Source: Pseudoduganella umbonata (GTDB lineage: Bacteria; Pseudomonadota; Gammaproteobacteria; Burkholderiales; Burkholderiaceae_D). Taken from it: a stretch of 64,000 nucleotides of DNA. The stretch spans positions 533,313 through 597,312 of the forward strand of contig NZ_JACHXS010000003.1 of assembly GCF_014192225.1 (NCBI RefSeq). Reading direction: 5' to 3'. The notes beneath the pieces were generated by a model that saw only the letters and a list, made by a program, of their open reading frames with translations, was not told the origin of the DNA and did no database searches. A program made the position numbers and the translations under genes. This document shows, one piece after another, positions 52,840-62,211 of the stretch (the stretch's first letter is position 1; each line of letters opens with the position of its first letter).

Positions 52840-54831
52840 TTACGTTCCCAGCGCCTCGCGCAAGCCGCTGGCGCGCTGCGTGCGTCCGGCGATCGCCTGG
52901 TCGAACACGCCGGCATTCGGCGACACCAGCGTGAAGAACTCGCGGGCCCGCGTGATGCCCGTATAGACGAGCTCGCGCGCCAGCACGGCATTGGCCTGCG
53001 GCGGCAGCACCATCGCCGTATGCAGGAATTCCGAGCCCTGCGACTTGTGGACCGTCATCGCGAAGGCCGTTTCCACGTTGCGCAGCCGGGTCGCCAGCAC
53101 GCTGCGCACCGCGTCGCCGTCCGGGAACCAGACCCGCAGCGAATCGGCGCGCTGCGGGTCCGGCAGCGTCAGGCCGATGTCGCCGTTGTAGACGCCGGTG
53201 CCATAGTCGTTGCGGGTCACCATCACCGGGCGGCCCACGTACCATTCGCCGCGCCGGCGGATCAGCTTCGCGCTGTCCAGCCTTGCCTCGATCGCCTCGT
53301 TCAGGCCGGCCACGCCCCATTCGCCGTCGCGCACCGCGCACAGCAGGCGGAACCGCTCGAAGCGCTGCAGCACGTCGCGCACCCAGCTTTCGTAATCGGC
53401 GCCCGCCCCTTCGCGCACGCGTTCCAGGTAGTCGCGGTAGCCGGCGCCGGCGCCGGACCGGCCACCCACGGCGAGGGCCAGCACGTCGCCCGGCCGGGCA
53501 CCCTCGATCCAGCGCAGCCGTCCATCGCTGTCCCCTCTGAGCACGTCGCGGGCGGCATCGGCGTCGCCGCGATTGACGGCCAGCGCCAGCTTGCCGATCG
53601 GGCCGCCGAAGCGCCGGCTCTGGCGCAGCATCACGATGCGCTGGGCCAGCGGGCCGCCGTCGCGCTCGCGAAATGCCGGCGGAATCGTCTCGCCGGCGGC
53701 GGCTAGAACGTAGTCGCACGTGGCGGCGTCGTAGTTGCCGCTCTCGGCCTGCGCGCACAGGTCGCCCAGCACGGCCCCGGCCTCGACGGATGCCAGCTGG
53801 TCCTTGTCGCCCAGCAGGATCAGGCGCGCATGCGGCGGCAGCGCCGCCAGCAATGCCGCCATCATTTCCAGGTGCACCATCGACGCTTCGTCGACGATCA
53901 GCACGTCGACCTCGAGCGGATTGCCGGCATGGTGGGCAAAGCTGCGCGTGTCCGGGCGCGCGCCCAGCAGGCTGTGCAGAGTGCGCGCGCCGCCCATCCG
54001 CGCCGCCAGTTCGCGCAGCGGCAGCGCGTCGCCCAGCTTGCCGGCCAGCTCGTCCAGCGCCGTGTCGATCGACTGTTTCAGCCGCGCCGCGGCCTTGCCG
54101 GTCGGTGCGGCCAGTGCGATCCGCAACGCGGGCGCGTCATCGCCGGCCATGGCGAACAGCAGCGCCAGCAGCCGTGCCACCGTGTAGGTCTTGCCCGTGC
54201 CGGGCCCGCCGGTGATCACCGCCAGCCGGGCGCGCAGCGCGGCGGCGCAGGCGATCTTCTGCCAGTCCGGTCCGCCCTCGCGCACCGGGTGCTGGAACAG
54301 CTTGTCGAGCCAGCCGCGGACGATCGCCGTATCGACCTGGGCACCTTCTGTCCCGGCCAGCGCGCGCGACCGTACCGACGCCGCCACCGTCGACTCGTCG
54401 CGCCAGTAGCGGCGCAGGTACAGGCGTTCGCCATCGAGCACCAGCGGCTGGTTGAAGTCGAGGTCGCCCACCGGCCAGACCTGCTCGCAGCCCTGCAGCG
54501 CGGTGCGCCAGCCGCCGGCATTCCTCGGCAGCGCGCCGCCGCCCTTGGCCGCCGCCGCCCGCAGCGAGGCCCATTCGCCATCGAGCCAGCCCAGTTGCGG
54601 CGACGGGTCGCCGGCCAGGTCGGCCAGGACCAGGCAGCTGTGCCCGCGCCCCTCCAGTTCGGACAGCAGCACGCAGGCGAGCAGCAGGGGCGGCGGGGTA
54701 TGGCCCAGCGTGGCCACGAAGCGGGCGAACGCGCCGGCCAGCCGGCGCAGCTTGCCGGTTTCGGTCAGCGCGTCGATGGCGTCGAACAGCGCCTGATGCT
54801 TGACGTTTGATTCGAGGTTGGGGTCAGTCAT
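52840..54831 (-). CDS. recD: Exodeoxyribonuclease V alpha subunit RecD
   Basis: 5'-3' helicase of the RecBCD complex for double-strand-break repair. 663 residues from the ATG at 54831, with GGAGG 9 nt upstream (inside the end of recB). Walker A VITGGPGTGKTYTVARLL, Walker B VLIVDEASMV, and late motifs AFAMTVHKSQGSEF and LVYTGITRA. Last gene of recC-recB-recD, overlapping recB by 8 bp. The long open frame continuing upstream is an artefact of high GC. Confidence 0.96.
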   Translation of the reverse strand: MTDPNLESNVKHQALFDAIDALTETGKLRRLAGAFARFVATLGHTPPPLLLACVLLSELEGRGHSCLVLADLAGDPSPQLGWLDGEWASLRAAAAKGGGALPRNAGGWRTALQGCEQVWPVGDLDFNQPLVLDGERLYLRRYWRDESTVAASVRSRALAGTEGAQVDTAIVRGWLDKLFQHPVREGGPDWQKIACAAALRARLAVITGGPGTGKTYTVARLLALLFAMAGDDAPALRIALAAPTGKAAARLKQSIDTALDELAGKLGDALPLRELAARMGGARTLHSLLGARPDTRSFAHHAGNPLEVDVLIVDEASMVHLEMMAALLAALPPHARLILLGDKDQLASVEAGAVLGDLCAQAESGNYDAATCDYVLAAAGETIPPAFRERDGGPLAQRIVMLRQSRRFGGPIGKLALAVNRGDADAARDVLRGDSDGRLRWIEGARPGDVLALAVGGRSGAGAGYRDYLERVREGAGADYESWVRDVLQRFERFRLLCAVRDGEWGVAGLNEAIEARLDSAKLIRRRGEWYVGRPVMVTRNDYGTGVYNGDIGLTLPDPQRADSLRVWFPDGDAVRSVLATRLRNVETAFAMTVHKSQGSEFLHTAMVLPPQANAVLARELVYTGITRAREFFTLVSPNAGVFDQAIAGRTQRASGLREALGT

Positions 54832-57800
54832 CGTTATTTCCTCCGTACTCTGCGCCGCGCCGCAGCAGCTCGTCCAGTTCGTCGAGCAGCTGCGCATCCG
54901 GTGCCAGCACGTGGCAGCCGCGCGTCGCCGCGTTGCCGATGCCGCGCAGGAAGAAGAACACGGCGCCGCCCAGCTGTTCGGCCGGGTCGTAGGCCTCGCC
55001 CAGCCGGCTGGCCAGCAGCCGGTGCAGCGCCAGCAGGTAGATCGCGCCCTGCACGTCGTAGCGGTGTTCGGCCATGCCCTGCGCCAGCGCCCTGGCGTGG
55101 TACGCGGCGTCGTTGCCGCCCAGCGCATTCGACTTGTAGTCCAGCACCCAGTAGCGCCCCGCATGCTCGAAGACGAGGTCCGAGAAGCCCTTCAGCATGC
55201 CGTGCAGCCCCCGCTGCGGCAGCGCCGGCCGGGGGATGCCGTCGAGCAGGTGGCGCCGGCACAGCGCATCGAGAGCGCCGGTGGCCAGGTGTTCGCTGGG
55301 GAACCAGAACTCCATTTCCGGCAGCACGGCGCCGATGTCGCGCAGCGCGGCATCCAGTGGCGGCAACGGTGTCGTCACCGCGGCGCGCAGCCAGGCCACC
55401 GCGTCGTCCAGCCGGTGGCCCCAGCCGGCGCGCTCGATGCGGCGGCCCAGGCGCACTTCGCAGGCCGCGTCGTCGACGCAATCGAAACCTTCCTGCGCCA
55501 GCCATTCGAGCTGTTCGTGCAGGAAGTTGCCGGGTACGGAACCGCGCGGAAAGCGATGCCACGGCGCCTCGTCGATGCGGGCGGCGGCGGCGACATCGGT
55601 GTCCTCGCCTTCCAGCAGCGTCTCTTCCTGCGCCCGGCGCGGCGCGGCCTGCGTGCCGCGTGCCAGCGACGTGAAACTGCCGACCGACCAGTTGCGTTCG
55701 AAGCGGGCATCGTACGGGCGCGGTTCGAGCAGCGGCGGCCGCCGCTCGACGCGGTCGAGGCGCGTTACCCGTTCGGGATGGCACAGCGCGGCGATGCCGA
55801 TCGCGCCGCAGTCGCCGGCCAGCGCGCGCCAGCGTTCCTGCAGGCTGTCGGCCGGCACCGGGTCGCCGCCGGTCAGCAGGTAGCCCAGCGCCGATTCGTG
55901 CAGCGCGTTGCCGCCGCCCTTGCCGGCCGGCAGCGCCGCCACGCCCAGCCACAGGAAGTGGCGGGCGCGGGTCAGCGCCACATACAGCAGCCGCAGGTCT
56001 TCCTCGATGCGGGCCGCTTCCACGGCCTCCTGCGCCTCGTCGGACAGTGCCATGTCGATGCGGCGCACGCCATCGGCATCGGTGTACTCGAAGAAGCTGC
56101 GGTTGCGCCGGTCGACCTTGCGCGCCGTGACGGCAAACGGCAGGTACACCAGCGGGTATTCCAGGCCCTTCGATTTGTGCACGGTGACCACTTTCACCAG
56201 CTCGGCGTCCGATTCCAGCCGCAGCACCTGTTCGTCGCCCGCCGCGCCCTCGCCTTCGACCTGTTCGGCCATCCAGCGGATCAGCGCCTGCTCGCCGTCG
56301 AGCTGGCGGCTGGCCGATTGCAGCAGTTCGGCCAGGTGCAGCAGGTTCGTCAAACTGCGCTCGCCGCCCACGTTGCCGGGCGCCAGCAGCGCCGCCGGCA
56401 GGCCCAGTTCGTGGATGAAGCGCCGCAGCATCGCCAGCACGCCCTGCCGCTGCCATACCGTGTGCAGGTTCTTCAGCTGCTCGACGCGCGCTTCCCACGC
56501 CAGTTCGTCCGCCGACAGGCGGGCCAGCTCGGCCAGCGGGATGTTGGCCGTGCGCGTCGCGAACGCGGCCCTGGCCAGCGCGCCATCGAGCGGGTTGGCC
56601 AGCGCCGCCAGCCAGCGCAGCACGTCCTTCGCCTCGTCCGACTCCAGCACCGAATCCTTGTCGGACAGGTAAACGCTGGGCACGCGGCGCCGCTGCAGCG
56701 CGCGCCGGATCGCCGCCGCCTCGTTGCGGTCGCGCACGAGGATGGCGATATCGGCCGGCTCCAGCCGCCGGAAGCCTTGCGGGCCGTCGAAGCCGGCACC
56801 CGGGTCGTTCAGCAAACCCACGATGTGCTCGGCGCAGTGGTGGGCGAAGAATTCGCGGTAGCCGTCCGCGTTCAGGTCCGGCACTTCGCTGCACGATACC
56901 GTCAGCGCCTGCAGCTGCCCTTCGGTCCCCACCAGCCGCTCGCCGCGCCCCTTGGCATCGACGGCCTCGAACGGCAGCGGGTTGACGGTGCCGCGCCGGA
57001 AGCGGAAGGCGCCCTGCGCGAAGCCGCTGCCGTCCGCCGTGCCCTCGGCATGCAGGAAGATGCGGTTGACCGCTTCCACCACGTCGCGCGTGGAACGGTA
57101 GTTGGTGCCCAGCTGGTAATGGCGCCCTTCGGTGGCACGGCGCGCGGCAAGATAACTGTGGATGTCGGCGCCGCGAAAGCCGTAGATCGACTGTTTCGGA
57201 TCGCCGATCAGGAACAGGCCGCAGGCCGGGTCGTTGTCGGCCACGCGGTACAGCAGGTCGAAGATGCGGTATTGCGATGGCGCGGTATCCTGGAACTCGT
57301 CGACCAGCGCGACCGGATACTGCTCGGTGATGCGCTGGCGCAGCGCCGCGCCGTTCTCGCCTTCCAGCGCGCGCTGCAGCCGCACCAGCATGTCGGCAAA
57401 GCCGAACTGCCGGTCGCGCGCCTTCAGCTCGGCGATGCGGGCGGCGACGATGCCGGCCGCATGCCGTTTCAGGCGGTGCTCCAGCGGTTCCAGGGCGGCC
57501 AGCGCCTGCTGCAGCGTTGCGAGCGCCGCGAAGTCGTCCGGGCAATCGGTGCCCTTGTACGCTTCCGCCAGGCCGGCCGGGGTGAGCCGGTGCCAGCCCG
57601 CGTCGGTCAGGGCGGGGATGGTCTGTGCGGGATCGAGCGCCCAGGTACGCAGCGATGCCAGCCAGCCCGCCACGTAATCGGCGCGCAGCTTGCGCCCGTC
57701 GAGCAGCTTGGCGTCGCGCTGCCGCTCCAGCCACAGCGCCATGCGTTCCAGCCGGTCCGTCCAGCCTTCCTTCAGCACGGCCACCTCGCGGGCGCGCTCG

Positions 57801-58471
57801 TGCAGCGAACGGCCGATCAGCGCGCCCAGCGGCTCGCCGGAATGCCAGTCATCGCCGGCCCGCTTGACGAGCTCGCGCAGGGCACGCTTGAGCCGGCCCA
57901 CGTCCGGCCAGCACTCCAGCAGCGCGCCCAGCGCCGGCTCGCGCAGCGGATACACCTGCTGGCGCCAGTAATCGTGCGCGGCATCCTCGAACAGCGCCGT
58001 TTCATCGCTGATCAGTTCCTCGTCGAACAGGCTGCCGCTGTCGAACGCGTGTTCGCGCAGCATGCGCTGGCACCAGGCGTCGATGGTGAAGATCGCCGCT
58101 TCGTCCATCGTCTCCGCCGCCAGCATCAGCCGGTGCGCGGCCTGTTCGCGCTGCGTCTGGTCCGGATAGGCGTCGAGCAGGCCCGCCAGGTAGGGATCGC
58201 AGTCCTCGACCTGGCCGCGGAAGCAGCCGGCCGCCTCGACCAGCCGTTCGCGGATGCGGTTCGACAGTTCGCGCGTTGCCGCGCGGGTAAACGTCATCAC
58301 CAGGATATCGGCCGGCAGCAGCGGGCGCCCGTACGCGTCGGCGCCGCCGTGGCCCAGCACGAGGCGCAGGTACAGCGCGGCGATGGTCCACGTCTTGCCG
58401 GTGCCGGCGCTGGCCTCGATCAGCCGGGTGCCGTGCAGCGGGAAGGTCATCGGTTCAAGCAGGCGGCTCAT
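54824..58471 (-). CDS. recB: Exodeoxyribonuclease V beta subunit RecB
   Basis: 3'-5' helicase and nuclease subunit. 1215 residues from the ATG at 58471 (MSRLLEPMTFPLHGTRLIEA). Walker A EASAGTGKTWTIAALYLR at about 19-36, UvrD-type motifs (LVDEFQDTAPSQYRIF; GFRGADIHSYLAAR; VTVHKSKGLEYPLVYLPF), and a C-terminal nuclease domain with GFSDLVFEHAGRYWVLDYKS holding the catalytic Asp and Lys. The nuclease therefore looks active. It overlaps recC by 4 bp (ATGA) and recD by 8 bp. Confidence 0.97.
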   Translation of the reverse strand: MSRLLEPMTFPLHGTRLIEASAGTGKTWTIAALYLRLVLGHGGADAYGRPLLPADILVMTFTRAATRELSNRIRERLVEAAGCFRGQVEDCDPYLAGLLDAYPDQTQREQAAHRLMLAAETMDEAAIFTIDAWCQRMLREHAFDSGSLFDEELISDETALFEDAAHDYWRQQVYPLREPALGALLECWPDVGRLKRALRELVKRAGDDWHSGEPLGALIGRSLHERAREVAVLKEGWTDRLERMALWLERQRDAKLLDGRKLRADYVAGWLASLRTWALDPAQTIPALTDAGWHRLTPAGLAEAYKGTDCPDDFAALATLQQALAALEPLEHRLKRHAAGIVAARIAELKARDRQFGFADMLVRLQRALEGENGAALRQRITEQYPVALVDEFQDTAPSQYRIFDLLYRVADNDPACGLFLIGDPKQSIYGFRGADIHSYLAARRATEGRHYQLGTNYRSTRDVVEAVNRIFLHAEGTADGSGFAQGAFRFRRGTVNPLPFEAVDAKGRGERLVGTEGQLQALTVSCSEVPDLNADGYREFFAHHCAEHIVGLLNDPGAGFDGPQGFRRLEPADIAILVRDRNEAAAIRRALQRRRVPSVYLSDKDSVLESDEAKDVLRWLAALANPLDGALARAAFATRTANIPLAELARLSADELAWEARVEQLKNLHTVWQRQGVLAMLRRFIHELGLPAALLAPGNVGGERSLTNLLHLAELLQSASRQLDGEQALIRWMAEQVEGEGAAGDEQVLRLESDAELVKVVTVHKSKGLEYPLVYLPFAVTARKVDRRNRSFFEYTDADGVRRIDMALSDEAQEAVEAARIEEDLRLLYVALTRARHFLWLGVAALPAGKGGGNALHESALGYLLTGGDPVPADSLQERWRALAGDCGAIGIAALCHPERVTRLDRVERRPPLLEPRPYDARFERNWSVGSFTSLARGTQAAPRRAQEETLLEGEDTDVAAAARIDEAPWHRFPRGSVPGNFLHEQLEWLAQEGFDCVDDAACEVRLGRRIERAGWGHRLDDAVAWLRAAVTTPLPPLDAALRDIGAVLPEMEFWFPSEHLATGALDALCRRHLLDGIPRPALPQRGLHGMLKGFSDLVFEHAGRYWVLDYKSNALGGNDAAYHARALAQGMAEHRYDVQGAIYLLALHRLLASRLGEAYDPAEQLGGAVFFFLRGIGNAATRGCHVLAPDAQLLDELDELLRRGAEYGGNNDD

Positions 58472-61400
58472 GGCTGGCCTCCTTCGATCGGCTGTACTTC
58501 GACGGTGTCCAGCCACGCCACCAGCGGGCCATACAGCGCGTGCGCGGTGGTCTCGAAGCCCGGCTCCGCGGCCAGGTCGCCGTACTCGGGCCACAGCCGG
58601 TACAGGCAGGCATCGTCCTTCTCGCCGCGGCGGTCGAAACCGTGCTCGTAGACGGCGCGCGGATCGCCGCCGGCCACCAGCGCCAGCGCCGTCTTGCTGG
58701 CCACCGGCAGTGGCCCGTCCATGCCGCGCCGCCACAGCGCGACGATGCCCGCCAGCGTGGCGCGCGCCGCGTCGCCGTCCAGCGGCGGCATCGACAGCAC
58801 GGCGTCGCGCGCCACCAGCAGGCCGGTGACGGGCACGCCCTGCGCCGCGGCGGCCAGCTGGCGCAGCCACGCGGTGGCCAGCTTGTCGCCGCGCGGGCGC
58901 GCGGGCTTGCCGGGCTTGCCCGACTTGCCGGGCTTTTCCGCCTTGTCGAGCGCCTTCGACGACATCTGCGCCAGCCACACCTTGGCGTTGCCGTCGGCGC
59001 GCAGGCCGTCGATCCAGTCTTCCAGGAGCACGCCGTCCAGCTCCAGGCCGACCGGCAGCTTGGGCGCCGCTTCGGGATACGCGCCGCGCAGTTGCAGCCA
59101 GGCGCGCCGCACCGGCAGCAGTGCCTCGATCAGGCCGTCGCGCACGCGGTCGCCGATCAGGCCGATCGGCAGCGTGCCTTCGCGCTGCAGCCGCGCCGCC
59201 CGTTCCACCAGGCTGGCGCGCACGTCTTCCTCGTTGTCGGCACCATCGTCGTCGAGCATCATGTCTTCGAGGAAGTAGCGGTCCAGCGCATCGAGCGCGA
59301 ACGGTTCCTCATCCTCGCCGACCAGCGCCGAGTCGGCGAAGCGTACGCCGAGGCGCTGGCTGAAAAAATACTTCACCGGCTGGCGCAGGAACGCCGCCAG
59401 CCCGGCCAGTTTCAGGCGGAAATGTTCGTCGAGTTCGTAAGGCGGGAGCCCCCGCGGTTCCATTTCATTCGGCGGGAGCCCCCGCGGTTCCAGTTCCTGC
59501 GGGAGCCCCCGCGGTTCCGATTCGTGCTGCGCCACCTCCCGCGGCGCGGGTTCATGCGACACCGGCGCGTGGGCGGAACGCCATTCCGCCGCATAGGTCA
59601 GCAGGCCGCCCTCTTCGAAGTAGCGGCGCGAGAACGGCTGCAGCGCGTGCTCGACCGTGCGTTCGTGCAGGTCCAGGTGCCAGCCGGCCTTCAGGTAGTC
59701 GAGCAGCTGCGCCACCAGCACCGATGGCGGCTGTTCGCTGTTGTCGCGGGCATTGCGGCCGCACCAGCTCACGTACAGCACGTCGCGCGCGGCCAGTACC
59801 GCTTCCAGCATCAGGTAGCGGTCGTCGTCGCGCCGCGAGCGGTCGCCTGGGCGCGCCATGCCGGGCAGCGCCAGCAGGTCGAAGTCGGCGCGGCTGGCGC
59901 GCCGGGGGAAATCGCCATCGTTCATGCCCAGCAGGCAGACCATCCGGAACGGCACGGCGCGCATCGGCATCAGCGTGCAGAACGTCACGCCGCCGGACAC
60001 GAACTGGTGCTCCAGCGACGGTTCGCCCAGCGCCCCCATCCACGCCTCGCGCAGCACCGACAGCGGCACCGGCTCGTCGAAGCCGGCGCCGTCGCAGGTT
60101 TCCAGCCACGCGTTGAGCGTGGCATCGAGCTCGTTCATCGTCAGCCTGTCGGCTTCGTCGCGGACGTCGAAGAACGCCGCCAGCAGCGCGCGTGCCGCTT
60201 CTCCCCATTGAAACGGCGTGCGCGGCTGCGCCAGCCGCTCGCGCCAGTCCAGCAGCGCCTCGACCAGCTGGGCCAGCGACCCCGCCAGCGCGGCATCCAG
60301 GCCGCCCACTTCGCCATACGGTTCGATGTCGCCGAAGGCCCCGCCGGCGCCGCTGGCATAGCCGAGCAGCATGCGGCGGATGCCGAAGATCCACGCGTTC
60401 TGTTCGCCGGTCGGCTCCAGGCCCAGGCCGGCGCGGTGCGCGCGGTCGAGGCCCCAGCGCACGCCGGCGCCCTCGATCCAGCGGCCCAGGATCGCCAGGT
60501 CGTCGTCGGCCAGGCCGAAGCGGGTCGCCAGCGCCGGCACGTCGAGCAGGTCGCGCACTTCGCTCTGCCGGCAGCGCTGCTGCGGCAGCCGCAGCAGCCA
60601 TTCCAGCGCCACCAGCAGCGGGTTCACGCTGCGGTCGTTGACGTCGCCGATCTCGAACGGGATGTGGCGCGGGTCACCCTTCCTGTACTGGCCGAACACC
60701 GCGTGGATGGCCGCCGTGAACACGCCGATGTCGGGCACCATCACGACGATGTCGCGCGGGCGCAGCGCCGGGTCGGCGGCGAAGCGCGCCAGCAGCTGGT
60801 CGTGCAGCACTTCCACTTCGCGCTGCACGCTGTGGGCGATGTGGAACACGATCGAGCGGTCGTCGCGGTCCGGTACGGGGAAATGGTGCTCGGACAGCGG
60901 CAGCATGTCGCGCACCGCGCCCTGCAGCTGTTCGAGCAGCGTGGCGCCGTCGCCGTCGCTGAACAGGTCCACGCGCAGGTGCCCGGCCTCCGCCCCGGAC
61001 GCTTCGTCGAACTCGTCGAGCATGCGGATATAGTCGCGGCCCTGCCGGCCCCAGCTCGCCAGCAGCGGGTGGCTGTGCGCGTGCAGCGCCTCGATCGGCA
61101 CCTGCGCCAGGTCGATGCCGTTGCGCTGCGGGTGGCGGCGCCGCGCGGCGCGCAGCAGGTCGCGGCCATCGATGATGTCGCCCCAGTAGAAACGGCACGG
61201 GTTCGGCACCGCCACGATCACCTGGGTGAACCGGGCCAGCGCGGCCAGCGCCTGCAAGGTCTGGTACGGCAGCGCGGAAACGCCGAACAGTACAATGCGA
61301 CGGGGAAGAGCAACGGCCGGCTTGGCGCCACTTTCGACGGCGCGCAGGAATGCCGTGTGCACGCCGGCGCGGCCCAGCGTGCGTTCCTCTTCCGGCACGC

Positions 61401-61968
61401 TGGCGATGATGGCGCGCCACAGCGCGGCCTGCCAGCGCTGGCCCTCGGGCAGCGGGTACTGCACGCCGCGCGGGCAGCACATCTGGTCGCGCCCCGCGGC
61501 CCAGTCTTCCAGCCAGTCGGCGCGGTACACCTGGTACTGGTCGAACAGGTCGGAGAGCCGCTCGGCCAGCTGCAGCCGGCGTTCCTGGCAGCCGCCCTTG
61601 AGGAAGTGGCGCAGCGGCTCGAAGGCCTCTTCGCGCAGCAGCGCCGGCAGCAGCCGCATCAGCCGCCAGGTCAGCGGCCCCTTGTCGAACGCCGAGACGC
61701 GCGGCACGCGGTCGCGGCCCAGCATGGCCCGGTAGGCCTCCCACAGGAAGCGTGCCGGCAGGGCCACGCGGGTGGCGGCGCACACGCCGGCCTGTTCCGC
61801 CAGCGCGATCTTCAGCCACTCGGCCACGCCGTTCGACTGCACCAGCAGCACGTCCGATTCCAGCGGCGCGAGCGGATTGGCGTGCAGCCATTGGAACACG
61901 GCGGCGCGCAGCTGTTCGAGCTGGTTGCCGTGCAGAATCAGTAAGCCGGGAGCGATGCCAGTTGCCAT
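58468..61968 (-). CDS. recC: Exodeoxyribonuclease V gamma subunit RecC
   Basis: Chi-recognition and scaffold subunit of RecBCD. 1166 residues, slightly longer than E. coli RecC (1122). N-terminal part LLILHGNQLEQLRAAVFQWL, ...PLESDVLLVQSNGVAEWLKI agrees with RecC. Residues about 817-843 contain three in-frame copies of an EPRGLP unit encoded by a palindromic DNA repeat, in a poorly conserved stretch ahead of LDEHFRLKLAGLAAFLRQPV. First gene of the operon. Confidence 0.95.
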   Translation of the reverse strand: MATGIAPGLLILHGNQLEQLRAAVFQWLHANPLAPLESDVLLVQSNGVAEWLKIALAEQAGVCAATRVALPARFLWEAYRAMLGRDRVPRVSAFDKGPLTWRLMRLLPALLREEAFEPLRHFLKGGCQERRLQLAERLSDLFDQYQVYRADWLEDWAAGRDQMCCPRGVQYPLPEGQRWQAALWRAIIASVPEEERTLGRAGVHTAFLRAVESGAKPAVALPRRIVLFGVSALPYQTLQALAALARFTQVIVAVPNPCRFYWGDIIDGRDLLRAARRRHPQRNGIDLAQVPIEALHAHSHPLLASWGRQGRDYIRMLDEFDEASGAEAGHLRVDLFSDGDGATLLEQLQGAVRDMLPLSEHHFPVPDRDDRSIVFHIAHSVQREVEVLHDQLLARFAADPALRPRDIVVMVPDIGVFTAAIHAVFGQYRKGDPRHIPFEIGDVNDRSVNPLLVALEWLLRLPQQRCRQSEVRDLLDVPALATRFGLADDDLAILGRWIEGAGVRWGLDRAHRAGLGLEPTGEQNAWIFGIRRMLLGYASGAGGAFGDIEPYGEVGGLDAALAGSLAQLVEALLDWRERLAQPRTPFQWGEAARALLAAFFDVRDEADRLTMNELDATLNAWLETCDGAGFDEPVPLSVLREAWMGALGEPSLEHQFVSGGVTFCTLMPMRAVPFRMVCLLGMNDGDFPRRASRADFDLLALPGMARPGDRSRRDDDRYLMLEAVLAARDVLYVSWCGRNARDNSEQPPSVLVAQLLDYLKAGWHLDLHERTVEHALQPFSRRYFEEGGLLTYAAEWRSAHAPVSHEPAPREVAQHESEPRGLPQELEPRGLPPNEMEPRGLPPYELDEHFRLKLAGLAAFLRQPVKYFFSQRLGVRFADSALVGEDEEPFALDALDRYFLEDMMLDDDGADNEEDVRASLVERAARLQREGTLPIGLIGDRVRDGLIEALLPVRRAWLQLRGAYPEAAPKLPVGLELDGVLLEDWIDGLRADGNAKVWLAQMSSKALDKAEKPGKSGKPGKPARPRGDKLATAWLRQLAAAAQGVPVTGLLVARDAVLSMPPLDGDAARATLAGIVALWRRGMDGPLPVASKTALALVAGGDPRAVYEHGFDRRGEKDDACLYRLWPEYGDLAAEPGFETTAHALYGPLVAWLDTVEVQPIEGGQP
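59441..59517. repeat. In-frame palindromic repeat inside recC
   Basis: Three copies of GCGGGAGCCCCCGCGGTTC at 59442, 59472 and 59499 (spacing 30 and 27 bp, both multiples of three). The core GCGGG-AGCC-CCCGC is an inverted repeat. On the coding strand they give EPRGLPP, EPRGLPP and EPRGLPQ. Confidence 0.92.
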
Positions 61969-62076
61969 GGTGGGTTCAGTCGGGAGCGGAGGTCGGACAA
62001 AGAGGAAAACGGGGCATTCAACCGGGGCGCCATGCTTGTGTGGAAACGCTGGGATTGCGTGGAAACGCTATTGATC

Positions 62077-62146
62077 GTGCGCGAAAAAAATGTGCGCGAA
62101 AAATGTGCGTGAAAAAATGTGCGTGGAAAAATGTGCGTCAAAACGC
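62077..62146. repeat. About 14-bp tandem repeat upstream of recC
   Basis: Five imperfect copies of a unit near GTGCGTGAAAAAAT, with starts at 62077, 62092, 62105, 62119 and 62133 (spacing 13-15 bp). Just before it, TGGAAACGCT occurs twice 19 bp apart, and AAACGCTATT recurs after the array. It fills the 243-bp gap between the start of recC and the end of the hybrid kinase gene. Confidence 0.85.
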
Positions 62147-62211
62147 TATTATCGCCGATGCCGGCCAGCAAGAGCCATGACGGGCCCGATCCTGCCTTGC
62201 GCAAGACCGGA

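Noticed and set aside
54800..58651. Plus-strand open frame of about 1280 codons antisense to recB
   Set aside because: Composition is Gln/Arg/His/Ala-rich with no recognisable domain; it mirrors the codon pattern of recB on the other strand, as is common in very GC-rich genes.
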